Shown piece by piece: positions 27,001 to 33,769 of a stretch of DNA of 33,769 nucleotides; within the stretch, counting starts at the first letter, position 1, and every line of letters begins with the position of its first letter. A program made the position numbers and the translations under genes. Source of the stretch: Deltaproteobacteria bacterium (GTDB taxonomy: Bacteria; Myxococcota_A; Polyangia; Polyangiales; JADJMO01). The notes beneath the pieces are model-generated. The model ran no database searches. It worked only from the letters and a program-made list of their open reading frames with translations, and had not been told where the DNA came from. Location: positions 1 through 33,769 of the forward strand of contig JACPFM010000043.1 of assembly GCA_016182965.1 (NCBI GenBank), in the 5' to 3' direction.

Positions 27001-29216
27001 CTCCACTTGCGCGCCTCGGTCGTCACGCGCGAGAGCGGCGCCGAGACCTCGTAGGTGTACTGGAGCGTCGGCTTCTCGAGCGAGTCGCCGGGCTTGACGA
27101 GCGCGGTGACGCGACCGAGCGCGTCGTACCGGAAGGTGGATACCGCGCCGCTGAAGTTCGTGAAGGAGAGCGCGGTGCCGAGCTTCCCGTCGTAGGTCGC
27201 GCGCTGCGTGAGCACGCGCGCGCCGGTCTTCACGCCCTCGGAGGCTACGAACGCGTGCGTGAGCGCGTCCCACTCGAACACGCGGCCGCCACCTCGCGCA
27301 TCCCTCGTCTCGATGGGGTTGCCATCGGCGTCGTAGCGGGTCGCGGTGACCAGCTCGAACGCGTCGGCCGCGGGACCCACCCACGCCTCCTCGCGCGCGA
27401 CGTTGCCGCGTGCGACCTGCCCGAGCGGCAAGCCCTCGAACGGTGCGCCGTCGTAGTAGAGGCGACGAAGCCGCACGCGCGTGCCCTTGCCGTCCTGCAG
27501 CTCCTCGGTCGCGACGCGCCCGATGATCCAGTCGGTCGTGTTGTTCGCGAACGTGCGGAGCGTGATCGCCTCGTCGTTGCCCGCGAGCTTGTCGCCCCCG
27601 ACGACCTGACCCCACTTCCTCTCCGCGGTGACGTTCCCGAGGTTATCCTGCTCCCACTCGGTCAGCGTGATCTTCGCCTTCGACGCGTCGGTGCCCTCGA
27701 TGTTGTGCACCTCCTCCGCGCTCTTGAACGAGTAGCTGACGAACCGGCCGTCGAGCGCGGCGTCGAGCTTGCGCGTGATCCACGTGGCCTTGCCGCGCGT
27801 GAACACGTACCCCTTCTCGTCGCGGGTCTCGGTCGCGAGCAGCATCCCGCGGAGCGTGCGATCGGTGAGCCCGACATCGAAGGTCGACTCTGTGAGCAGG
27901 GTCGGGGTAAAGTCGTCGCCGCTGGCCTTCTCGACGCCGCCGCCGAACCCCGCGAAGGTCCGCTCGGCCGGCGAGAACGTCCCGTCCCGATAGACATACT
28001 CGGTACGAATGATCGGATCGCCGAGCCCCGCATCGAGCTCGATCGCCTTCACGACCGGCATCGCAGTGTTCATCCGGGTCGACCACGGCTTACCGGCATC
28101 GCGCGCGACGGCCGCGTCCTTGGACGCGGCGCCGTACGTGATCGTCACGCGCTTGCCGAGCCCGTTCTCGATCGTGCGCAGCAGCCCGCCGCGCCCCTCG
28201 GGAAAGAGCTCGAGGTATCGCCACGCGGTCTCCGGCGAGCCCGTGACGTCAATCCAGACGATGTCCGTCGTCCCGGTACCGTTCATGTCGGCGAACTTCA
28301 CGACGCCGCTCGGGCCCTTCGCCGGCGTGCCGGAGATCGTCTGCACCGTGCCGAAGACGCCCTCGCCCGTCGCCAGCGCCACCTGCACGTTCGAGACGCC
28401 CACATGCACGAGATCGAGCCAGCCGTCGCCATCGAGATCGATCAGCTGCCACGGCGAGGTGGCGTCGAACTCGGGCACGCCGGTCGCGGTCGTCGCCGGC
28501 CCGAACTTCCCGCGTCCGCGACCGAGCCAGTAGACCAGGCTCCCTGAGCGCACGTGGCAGAGGTCCTGGACGCGATCGCCGTTGACGTCGCAGAGCTGCG
28601 TCTTGCCGTCGCTGAAGCGCAGTGGCTGCTTCGGATCGACGACGCCGATCGTGGTCGGCTCGGTCCAGTCGACCCCGCTCTTGTTGTAGCCGATCGCGAT
28701 CCCAGCGCTGGTGGTGACGACGACGTCGGCGCGTCGATCGCCATCCATATCTGCGACGCGCACGTCGGCGTCCTCGAACGTGAAGTTCGGGACGGTCTTG
28801 ATGGAGACCGGCGACGCGAGCGACGTCGCGTTCTTCCCCGGGAAGTACCGGAAGTACGCGGTGCCGCTCTTGGCCACGAGATCGATCGCGCCGTCGCCAT
28901 CGAGATCGGCGAGCTGCACGCCGATCTGCGACAGCTCGAGCGAGGGGCTCGCCGAGGCGCCCCAGTCCATCGGCGGCTTCCACGAGAGGCCGTCGTGATT
29001 GAGGTACGTGCGGTAGGCGCCCGCGCTCGTGACCAGCAGGTCGGGAAGGCCATCGCCGTCCAGGTCCGCGAGATCGACGTTCGCATCGGCCGGCGAGCGA
29101 CCGGGCGGCGACTTCATCGCGACGAGCCCGCCGGCGTCGACGGCGAGCTTCGGCTCGGCGTACGAGAGCGTCAGCGTCGGGAGCTTCGTGACGCCGTCGC
29201 TGCCGACGAGCGTCAC
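24036..29216 (-). CDS. SpvB/FG-GAP/RHS giant toxin-like protein, main part with nuclease-like tip
   Basis: An uninterrupted frame of 1726 residues from the first ATG; recognisable sequence in this frame continues upstream to about 29505, where it meets the N-terminal piece in another frame. Calcium-binding FG-GAP/VCBS motifs (DLDGDG near 51, more near 100, 155 and 254) come first, then a TcdB-like middle and RHS/YD repeats from about 640 to 1250. The RHS core ends with NPIARVDRDG near 1494. Two hydrophobic segments lie near 1330-1370 and 1505-1550. The last about 125 residues resemble restriction-endonuclease-like toxin tips (RVDFLGKD, GEIKATEGK, VVVGKGKPGYPPGTKIP). Such proteins encapsulate a C-terminal toxin within an RHS shell. 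Frameshifted overall. Confidence 0.85.
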   Translation of the reverse strand: MTLVGSDGVTKLPTLTLSYAEPKLAVDAGGLVAMKSPPGRSPADANVDLADLDGDGLPDLLVTSAGAYRTYLNHDGLSWKPPMDWGASASPSLELSQIGVQLADLDGDGAIDLVAKSGTAYFRYFPGKNATSLASPVSIKTVPNFTFEDADVRVADMDGDRRADVVVTTSAGIAIGYNKSGVDWTEPTTIGVVDPKQPLRFSDGKTQLCDVNGDRVQDLCHVRSGSLVYWLGRGRGKFGPATTATGVPEFDATSPWQLIDLDGDGWLDLVHVGVSNVQVALATGEGVFGTVQTISGTPAKGPSGVVKFADMNGTGTTDIVWIDVTGSPETAWRYLELFPEGRGGLLRTIENGLGKRVTITYGAASKDAAVARDAGKPWSTRMNTAMPVVKAIELDAGLGDPIIRTEYVYRDGTFSPAERTFAGFGGGVEKASGDDFTPTLLTESTFDVGLTDRTLRGMLLATETRDEKGYVFTRGKATWITRKLDAALDGRFVSYSFKSAEEVHNIEGTDASKAKITLTEWEQDNLGNVTAERKWGQVVGGDKLAGNDEAITLRTFANNTTDWIIGRVATEELQDGKGTRVRLRRLYYDGAPFEGLPLGQVARGNVAREEAWVGPAADAFELVTATRYDADGNPIETRDARGGGRVFEWDALTHAFVASEGVKTGARVLTQRATYDGKLGTALSFTNFSGAVSTFRYDALGRVTALVKPGDSLEKPTLQYTYEVSAPLSRVTTEARKWSGHDEVERAFALFDGLGRKRADFADDGGGRWTVSGVGYFDARGNTRRTLQAWFVTGDGVSAAVLRHDGPGDESFRDALGRTIRTRTQLGIESRAAYEPFVTKSWDGAQADPKSPYEHTPVVETSDGLGRLVATTRFVKGAALTSRLGYDASGALLARTDAESHVARYAYDGRGRRVLVDDPDAGKHGFRYDAVGNLIAHDYPDKKSVRFGYDLAGRTIAEDWNGDGAPDVFRTYDEGGDAYLGLLSSVTDPSGGASFTYDARQRVVETVLTIQGKQYKLGAAYDARDRKYLHRYPDGSSVRIHYGVRGLIQGYGNDAVRFAYDADGREVDRRFNTGVVEGNRYDADRRRVEHKVIGAGGAIVQHLEWVLDPVGNILELRDKRPGVDPSKDRSEVYGYDNLYRLTSSKGRWGETSWGYSASGNILSRISTDANQHAGAMTYGKAAGPHALTGFKARSISYDARGRMLDDGERTYAWDEADHLVAVSVKGGASQESVYDADDVRRVRVERDAAGHTTHFIDAWSEVVDGKLARFIVHGGQRILRLSESNGVPAGGTSSSSAALSSSGNGDEPPPGGGPKQASAPRLPVDAAGYFTSVALLAALATRYRRQLMRALPAALPIIALWFVAATTSVGCKGSGDDDPRQPIEAGTVLSLGEDDELLFADAIGSLTETTSGSGRGKASSATFAYGITRYDSSRESRKFANTPRDAGVGLDQMGARSYAPDLGVWTSVDPVAIDDPTPLIRRFSSAAYSYGGLNPIARVDRDGNFDIAAPVIFFTEKAAEAAVGAALTVGTFLVSVTVGAIAGGALVPGDVAVKPYIPPPIPPKVSDGAMTPAPWALSSPVPAAPGSEDASKSKGDIVKENKAKGDAHEDAIEPKLKETQDNVQKQVTIKTKSGTKVRVDFLGKDKETGEIKATEGKGSDTAGFTKNQKKGYPEIETDGGVVVGKGKPGYPPGTKIPSQKVDVVRPKDLSSMNWGCQPTGDLGMSR

Positions 29217-29251
29217 GGTCGCGAGCTGGCTGTGGAGTCCGGGCTTGTAGG

Positions 29252-29986
29252 TCAGCTCGTAGCGACGAACGAGCGCGCCTCCGTGGAGGACGTCGGTCGA
29301 AGTGACGCGGTCTTTGAACTCCTCCTTGATGCCGGACGTGAACCGCGTGTGCGCGTCGGGCCGCGGCTCGTACTTGAAGACGAGCTCGTTGCGCGCCTCG
29401 GGCGAGAAGTCGTTGTAGACGACGCGTTCGAGTCGGCCGTGGCTGCCGTCGGTCTTCCACGTGTACTTGATAGAGTGGCCGTAGACGTCGAGCTGCTCGC
29501 GCAGGTCTTGCCATCCGTGCTCCGCTGCACGCGCACGAACGACCCCGACTCGTACTGCGGCCGGAACACGTTCGTGGCGATCTCGAGCAGATCGCTCGGG
29601 GCGCCGAAGCCCGCGATCTCGAACGCGTCGGTCCCGTCGAGCTTCGGGAGGCCGTTCTCGGTACGCCTCCGGATCTCGGCAACGCCGCCGAGCTGCCAGC
29701 CGATGCCGAGATCGGAGATCCCGCCGCCCGAGTCGTAGTCGAGCGACAGCTTCGGCGCGAACCCGGCGGCGGCCGGCGGCACGGCGATGTCGACGCCGTA
29801 GGACGCGGTTCCGCTCGCGAGCGACGGTGTGAAGTTCTTGCCGAGGCCCTCGACGCTACCCGGTCCCTTCGGAAGCGAGATGCGCGTCGCATCGAGCCCC
29901 TTCGCGTCGCTGGGGCGCGACGAGAGAAACAGGCTCGAGACGAACGCAGTGGCGACGAAGCTTTGGACGAGATGGCGCGTGCGCAT
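29252..29986 (-). CDS. N-terminal piece of the SpvB/RHS protein, frameshifted
   Basis: A 244-residue frame. It has a signal-peptide-like start (hydrophobic VATAFVSSLFL) and then an SpvB-type N-terminal domain, with GTASYGVDIAVPPA, LSLDYDSGGG and GIGWQLGG motifs. The natural sequence ends near residue 158 (FVRVQRSTDG, about 29510). After that the frame turns into Ser/Thr/Arg-rich nonsense, while the -1-related frame carries LREQLDVYGHSIKYTW and runs into the 1726-residue frame. About 40 residues normally found between these blocks in SpvB proteins also seem absent. The intact gene would have spanned 24036-29986. A 166-bp gap with decamer repeats precedes it. Confidence 0.75.
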   Translation of the reverse strand: MRTRHLVQSFVATAFVSSLFLSSRPSDAKGLDATRISLPKGPGSVEGLGKNFTPSLASGTASYGVDIAVPPAAAGFAPKLSLDYDSGGGISDLGIGWQLGGVAEIRRRTENGLPKLDGTDAFEIAGFGAPSDLLEIATNVFRPQYESGSFVRVQRSTDGKTCASSSTSTATLSSTRGRPTAATADSNASSTTTSRPRRATSSSSSTSRGPTRTRGSRPASRRSSKTASLRPTSSTEARSFVATS

Positions 29987-30093
29987 GGCGGACCTCTGTT
30001 GAGGGGCCGGCCATTGAAAGAGGCGTGCCGGCCCGCGGGCTCGCGCCTAGCGGCGCGAAAACCCGTGCTTTTCGTTCACGTGGGGACCGAGCC

Positions 30094-30153
30094 CGGTCCG
30101 CTCCGGTCCGACCTGCTCCGATGCGGTCCGGGGCGGTCCGGAGCGGTCCGGCG
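30094..30153. repeat. Decamer tandem repeat (CGGTCCGNNN, six units)
   Basis: Six contiguous 10-bp units, five beginning CGGTCCG and the third degenerate, end exactly at the stop codon of the glycine-rich lipoprotein gene (30154). The last unit, CGGTCCGGCG, equals the decamer repeated at 17371-17400 on the opposite strand. The array lies 107-167 bp upstream of the SpvB/RHS start. A 10-bp period matches one DNA helical turn, which suggests a protein-binding array, but this is inference. Confidence 0.85.
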
Positions 30154-31686
30154 CTACTTCGCGATCAGGTACTCGCGGAGCTTGTCGCCGTTCGGTGCGT
30201 ATCCGCCGTTCTTCCCGAGGCCGCCGGCGCCGGGCGCGCCGAGCTTGAAGATCGTCGCGGTGTCGATCGTCGCCTTGGCGATACCGACCTTCACCACGCC
30301 GATCGTCCACCCACCAGCGCCCCCGCCGCCGCGTCCACCGGCTCCACCGGCTCCGCCGGCACCTGCCCAGCGGCCACAGTTGGTCTCCGTCGGCCCGCTC
30401 ACCGTGCAGATGGTCCCGACCTTGTCCGCCGGCTCTCCGCCAACGCCGCCCGCGCCGCCCTTGCCGCCAGCACCACCGTCGCCGCCGCCGCCACCAAAAC
30501 CGGTCTGGATGAGCGACCGCGCGATCTCGAGCTCGCCGGACAGCAGCACGATCGCCATCGAGCCACCGCCGCTGGTCGCGCCCTTGCCGGCCGTGCCGGG
30601 GCAACCGCCCCAGCCGCCGTACGCGCCCGCCAGGTAGGGCGCGTTCGCGCCGCCCGCGCCTCCGTACCCTGGTGTTCCGTTCGCAGTGCCGTCCGAGCCC
30701 TTGCTCCACGTGAGCAACCCGTCGACGTGCGTCGGTGTCTTGGACGCGTCCGCGCCGTCGACTCCCTTGAATCCGTCCGAGCCCCTCTGCCCGGGCTCCG
30801 CCGTGTCCAGGCGACCGGCCAGCCGGCCCTCGGCGTTCGGCGTGCCGGGCGCTGCGCCTTCCTGGTAGTCCTTCAGCCTGCACTTGAACGTCTGGCGCTT
30901 GGTGAGCCCCGTCGCCGGATCGACGACCCACTGCTCGTTGCCACCGAGGCCGGCGATGCCCGGCTCACCCGGCTCGCCCGGCTTGCCGTCGCGAGCGTTG
31001 CCGCTGCCGATGACCACGTCGTCGAGGCGCAGCCGCTCGACCTTCGCGCGGACCGCGTACGCGCTCGGCTGTTCATCCTTGTCGGGAGCAGCACCGAGGA
31101 TCTGCAGGTGCTGGAGCGTGGCCTCGACGCCCGTCCCGCCGATCGAGAGACCGAGCGCCGGCACGTTCAGCGTCGTGCGCTCGCGGATCGGCTTGCCGCG
31201 GAACGTCTTGTCGTAACCGCCGATGATCCGCCATTTGCCAGGCTCGTCGATCGACTCGAGCGGGCCTCCGTCGGCGGGGTACTCACCGGCCGCCAGCAGC
31301 ACGCTGCCGCCGGTGACACGCGCCTTCTGCAGCGCCATCGCGATGCTGCGCTTCGGTGAGGTCGGCGTCCCCTCGTTGGTGTCGAGGCCGGTCGCGGGAT
31401 CGACGTACACGTCGACGCCCACCTTGCCGTCCGCGCCGTCGCAGTTGCTGTCGATTCCGTCGTCGTCCGGCTCGTCATCGGCGCCGCAGCCTGGTGCGCC
31501 GTCGGTCGTCGGCGCGCCCGAGTCGGTCGTCGGCAGCGTGGGACCGCCGGTGTCGCTGCCGGGGAGAGCGTCGCTTGCGGGCTTGTCGGTGCCCGAGTCG
31601 TTCGCGGTGGGCTGCTGGTCGGCGCCGCCGCCACCACAGCCGATGGCGAGCGCGAAGTACAGGGAGAAGAGGCCAATGGTTCGCAT
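30154..31686 (-). CDS. Glycine-rich lipoprotein with MopE-like metal motif
   Basis: A 510-residue lipoprotein. The lipobox LAIGC gives Cys17, followed by a Thr/Asp/Pro-rich linker. Residues near 70-88 carry DDDGIDSNCDGADG, a calcium-binding-type motif of MopE/thrombospondin-3-like proteins. A beta-helix-like region (about 95-215, with VYVDPATGLD and SIAMALQKA) follows. The last 270 residues are glycine-rich with collagen-like and Gly-Gly-Ala-Gly segments, probably an extended surface domain. It lies 12 bp after the coiled-coil protein gene and before the SpvB/RHS gene, so it may be a surface anchor or passenger for that system. This role is inferred. Confidence 0.8.
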   Translation of the reverse strand: MRTIGLFSLYFALAIGCGGGGADQQPTANDSGTDKPASDALPGSDTGGPTLPTTDSGAPTTDGAPGCGADDEPDDDGIDSNCDGADGKVGVDVYVDPATGLDTNEGTPTSPKRSIAMALQKARVTGGSVLLAAGEYPADGGPLESIDEPGKWRIIGGYDKTFRGKPIRERTTLNVPALGLSIGGTGVEATLQHLQILGAAPDKDEQPSAYAVRAKVERLRLDDVVIGSGNARDGKPGEPGEPGIAGLGGNEQWVVDPATGLTKRQTFKCRLKDYQEGAAPGTPNAEGRLAGRLDTAEPGQRGSDGFKGVDGADASKTPTHVDGLLTWSKGSDGTANGTPGYGGAGGANAPYLAGAYGGWGGCPGTAGKGATSGGGSMAIVLLSGELEIARSLIQTGFGGGGGDGGAGGKGGAGGVGGEPADKVGTICTVSGPTETNCGRWAGAGGAGGAGGRGGGGAGGWTIGVVKVGIAKATIDTATIFKLGAPGAGGLGKNGGYAPNGDKLREYLIAK

Positions 31687-31698
31687 GATCGACTCCGT

Positions 31699-33769
31699 TC
31701 ACTTTCCGATCGAGGCCAGACACGAGAGGTCGACCGACATCGGGGCGCTCCTGCGCGGCAGCGCCGAGTGCCCGACCTTCAGGACCACGTCTTCGATCTT
31801 GGTGAGATCGAGATCCGAGTTGGTCGGCGCCGCCGCCGGCCCGGGGATGACGAGCTGCCAACTCGCGCGCGCCACCGACTGCCCGAACAGCGAGGTGTTC
31901 GGCGTCGGCACGTCACCGAACGTGTTCACGCCCGCCTGGATGACGGCGAACGCGCTGCTCGCGCTCGATCCGGCCTTGCCGAGCGTCCACGTCTCCACGC
32001 GATCGCCGTCGCAGGCACGCATGAAGCTCGATCCGGTGAGGGAGAGGTTGATCTGCGCCTGGTTGTCGCCGAGGAAGTCGCCGACGATCTGGGCCTGGAC
32101 GGAGGACATGCGGTCGGCGCACACGTCGCTCGACCACAGGCTGTTGCCGGGCAAGAGGTTGGTGCTGAACGTGATCCCGACGCCGCCGCGCCCGTCGAGG
32201 TTCGCGTTCTGCAGCAGCAGCCTGCGGAACTGCTCGCCCTCGCTCAGGGTCGCGCCGGTCACGGCGTCGACGCGCGGGCCCGTGATGCCGAGGAGCTTGC
32301 GGACCGACACCGTCGCCGCGTAGTCCTGCGGCGTCCCGAACGCCGTCCGGTAGTTGTTGTAGATCTTCTTCAGGCAGCTCGTGAGGCTGTCGAGCGCGAT
32401 CGCGTTGTTCGCGTTCATCACCGCGCCGTCGAGCCCGGGCACCTTGGTGTTGATCTCGTAGGTGAGCGCGCTCGCGGCGAGGAACATCGACCTCTGCGCG
32501 TCGGCGCGCGCCTTCAGCAGCGCGAGCGCCTGCTGATCACGCAAGATCCGGAAGCTCGGGTCGTTGCTCGGGTCCTTCTTCACGAGCGCGTATGCCTTCT
32601 CGCGCTCGGCGAAGAGGTTCTTCACGGACGTGAGCGCGTTGCGGAGCTTCAGGTTCGCCTGCAGGACGACGATGACCTCCTGGTCGATGTCGACCGCGGC
32701 CTGCGCGGCGTCGACCAGCTGCTTCTGGATCTCCGCCATCGCGTTGATCTTCTCGATCTTCGCGCCCGACTCCTCGTACTTCATCTTCATCGCCGTCTCG
32801 AGCTCGTGCTTCTGGAGCTCGAGGGCGCCCTTCATCGCCGTGAGCGCCCCGACGGCGGCCCCTTCCGCCACCGGCGCGCCGAAGTTCAGCAGGCTCGCGT
32901 TCGACGCGACCTTCGTCGCCTCGATCATCGCGTCGTACACGCCCTGCATGAACATCAGGCCGCGCACCTCCTTCCCGGTCTGGTCGATGTAGTGGATCGT
33001 GTCGGCGTGCACCGCCTGCGTCTCGGCCAGGCGCTTGATGTCGATCTCGACCTTCTTCTTGATGCCCTCGAGCCTGCTCTGCGCGCTCTTCATACGCGCG
33101 TTCGCCGCGTCGATGTCGAGCTTGAGCATCGCGACCTCGCCGGTCGAGCTGGCGCCGCACTTCGACCAATCCGCGGGGGTCACGATCGATGACGGATCGA
33201 AGCCCTCGCCGCAGAAGTCCTTCAGCTTCGAATCGAAGCCGGTGCGCAAGCCGCCGAGCTCCTTCTCGAGAGAGAGCGAGTTCCGGTCGTACTCGCGGCG
33301 ATTCGCAGTGAACGCGCTCTCGAGCGTCTGCTCGCTCTTCACGTCGTCGCCCGCCATCGCCAGCATCTGCTCGAAGTTGGTCGCGCCCTTCGCGACGTCG
33401 GCCGGACGGAAGACGAACGGCATGAAGCCGTCGGGCACGCCGAAGACGTTGGCGCCCATGCGGAGCGCGGTGTAGCCGGCGTCGATCGGCGTCAGCACGC
33501 CGAGCATCTTCGAGCCCACCGACTTGGGCACCGTGCCCCACTTCGCCAGGATCTCCGACAGCGCCGCGGCCTCGAGGAAGCTCACCACCGCGCGCTCCTG
33601 CGCCTTCTTGGCGTTGGCATCCTGCGCGCCACCGGTGGACACCGCGTCGAGCCGAGCGCGCTCACCGTCGATCGCCGCGGTCGTCGCGAACAGATCCGCG
33701 AGGGCCCGGCCGGCAGGGTAGGTGTCGAGCTGCGTCCTCGTGTCCGTCGCGACCGGATCAGGTCCCTTC
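31699..33769 (-). CDS. Large coiled-coil protein with Tc-toxin A-subunit-like features (5' end missing)
   Basis: The frame is open from the window edge (33769) to the stop at 31699, at least 690 residues; the start lies outside. An internal GTG at 33642 is not needed. The visible sequence has a GFMPFVFRPAD segment followed by NFEQMLAMA and long amphipathic helices (about 33400-32600) with a hydrophobic Ala/Gly stretch. It ends in a beta-rich part with ASWQLVIPGP and LTKIEDVVLKVGHSAL. The helical body and a beta-rich end closing with a DVVLxV strand resemble the pore and TcB-binding regions of Tc toxin A subunits. This is pattern recognition, not a confirmed match. It lies 12 bp before the glycine-rich lipoprotein in transcription order. 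Confidence 0.65.
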   Translation of the reverse strand, partial: KGPDPVATDTRTQLDTYPAGRALADLFATTAAIDGERARLDAVSTGGAQDANAKKAQERAVVSFLEAAALSEILAKWGTVPKSVGSKMLGVLTPIDAGYTALRMGANVFGVPDGFMPFVFRPADVAKGATNFEQMLAMAGDDVKSEQTLESAFTANRREYDRNSLSLEKELGGLRTGFDSKLKDFCGEGFDPSSIVTPADWSKCGASSTGEVAMLKLDIDAANARMKSAQSRLEGIKKKVEIDIKRLAETQAVHADTIHYIDQTGKEVRGLMFMQGVYDAMIEATKVASNASLLNFGAPVAEGAAVGALTAMKGALELQKHELETAMKMKYEESGAKIEKINAMAEIQKQLVDAAQAAVDIDQEVIVVLQANLKLRNALTSVKNLFAEREKAYALVKKDPSNDPSFRILRDQQALALLKARADAQRSMFLAASALTYEINTKVPGLDGAVMNANNAIALDSLTSCLKKIYNNYRTAFGTPQDYAATVSVRKLLGITGPRVDAVTGATLSEGEQFRRLLLQNANLDGRGGVGITFSTNLLPGNSLWSSDVCADRMSSVQAQIVGDFLGDNQAQINLSLTGSSFMRACDGDRVETWTLGKAGSSASSAFAVIQAGVNTFGDVPTPNTSLFGQSVARASWQLVIPGPAAAPTNSDLDLTKIEDVVLKVGHSALPRRSAPMSVDLSCLASIGK

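Noticed and set aside
25398..28547. 1049-codon open frame antisense to the RHS gene
   Set aside because: It mirrors the real minus-strand RHS codons, is extremely Arg/Val/Ala-rich and shows no domain. Long antisense frames are expected in very GC-rich coding DNA.

Overview
The window is very GC-rich, its genes strongly favour G or C at third codon positions, and several lipoproteins carry Asp/Ala-rich linkers, Cys-rich repeats, RCC1 repeats or glycine-rich repeats. This combination is typical of large Myxococcota (Polyangia-like) genomes. That placement is inferred from gene content; no marker gene, tRNA or rRNA was recognised.

Positions 1-13063 look like a defence island. Two minus-strand genes with PD-(D/E)XK-type nuclease signatures (280-2313) face away from a complete type I restriction-modification locus: hsdM (SAP-like N-terminus), hsdS overlapping it by 11 bp, and hsdR. 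Three unrelated small genes sit between hsdS and hsdR: a TIGR04255-family protein, a HEAT-like helical protein and an unrecognised protein. A DUF3800 protein and an unrecognised basic protein follow.

Positions 13182-17157 hold a minus-strand run: a helical protein of unknown function, a short RecQ-family helicase, a staphylococcal-nuclease-fold protein overlapping it by 4 bp, and another helical protein preceded by a 21-bp minisatellite. Positions 17340-19392 contain a decamer repeat and then a plus-strand prophage-tail remnant: a tail protein joined out of frame to the C-terminal half of a lysin-like protein, two small membrane proteins (one apparently frameshifted), and a clear intrinsic terminator.

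Positions 19472-33769 are all minus strand and rich in exported proteins: a secreted protein and a small lipoprotein with Asn-Trp-Asp repeats, two adjacent RCC1-repeat lipoproteins, then a toxin-like locus. In transcription order the locus has a large coiled-coil protein cut by the window edge with Tc-toxin A-subunit-like features, a glycine-rich lipoprotein, a very large SpvB/FG-GAP/RHS protein with a nuclease-like C-terminal tip, and a DUF6572 protein placed like an immunity gene. The RHS gene carries a frameshift, probably with an internal deletion, near 29500. The most interesting candidates are this Tc-like/RHS toxin-immunity locus, the three-gene insert inside the restriction locus, and the RecQ-nuclease operon.
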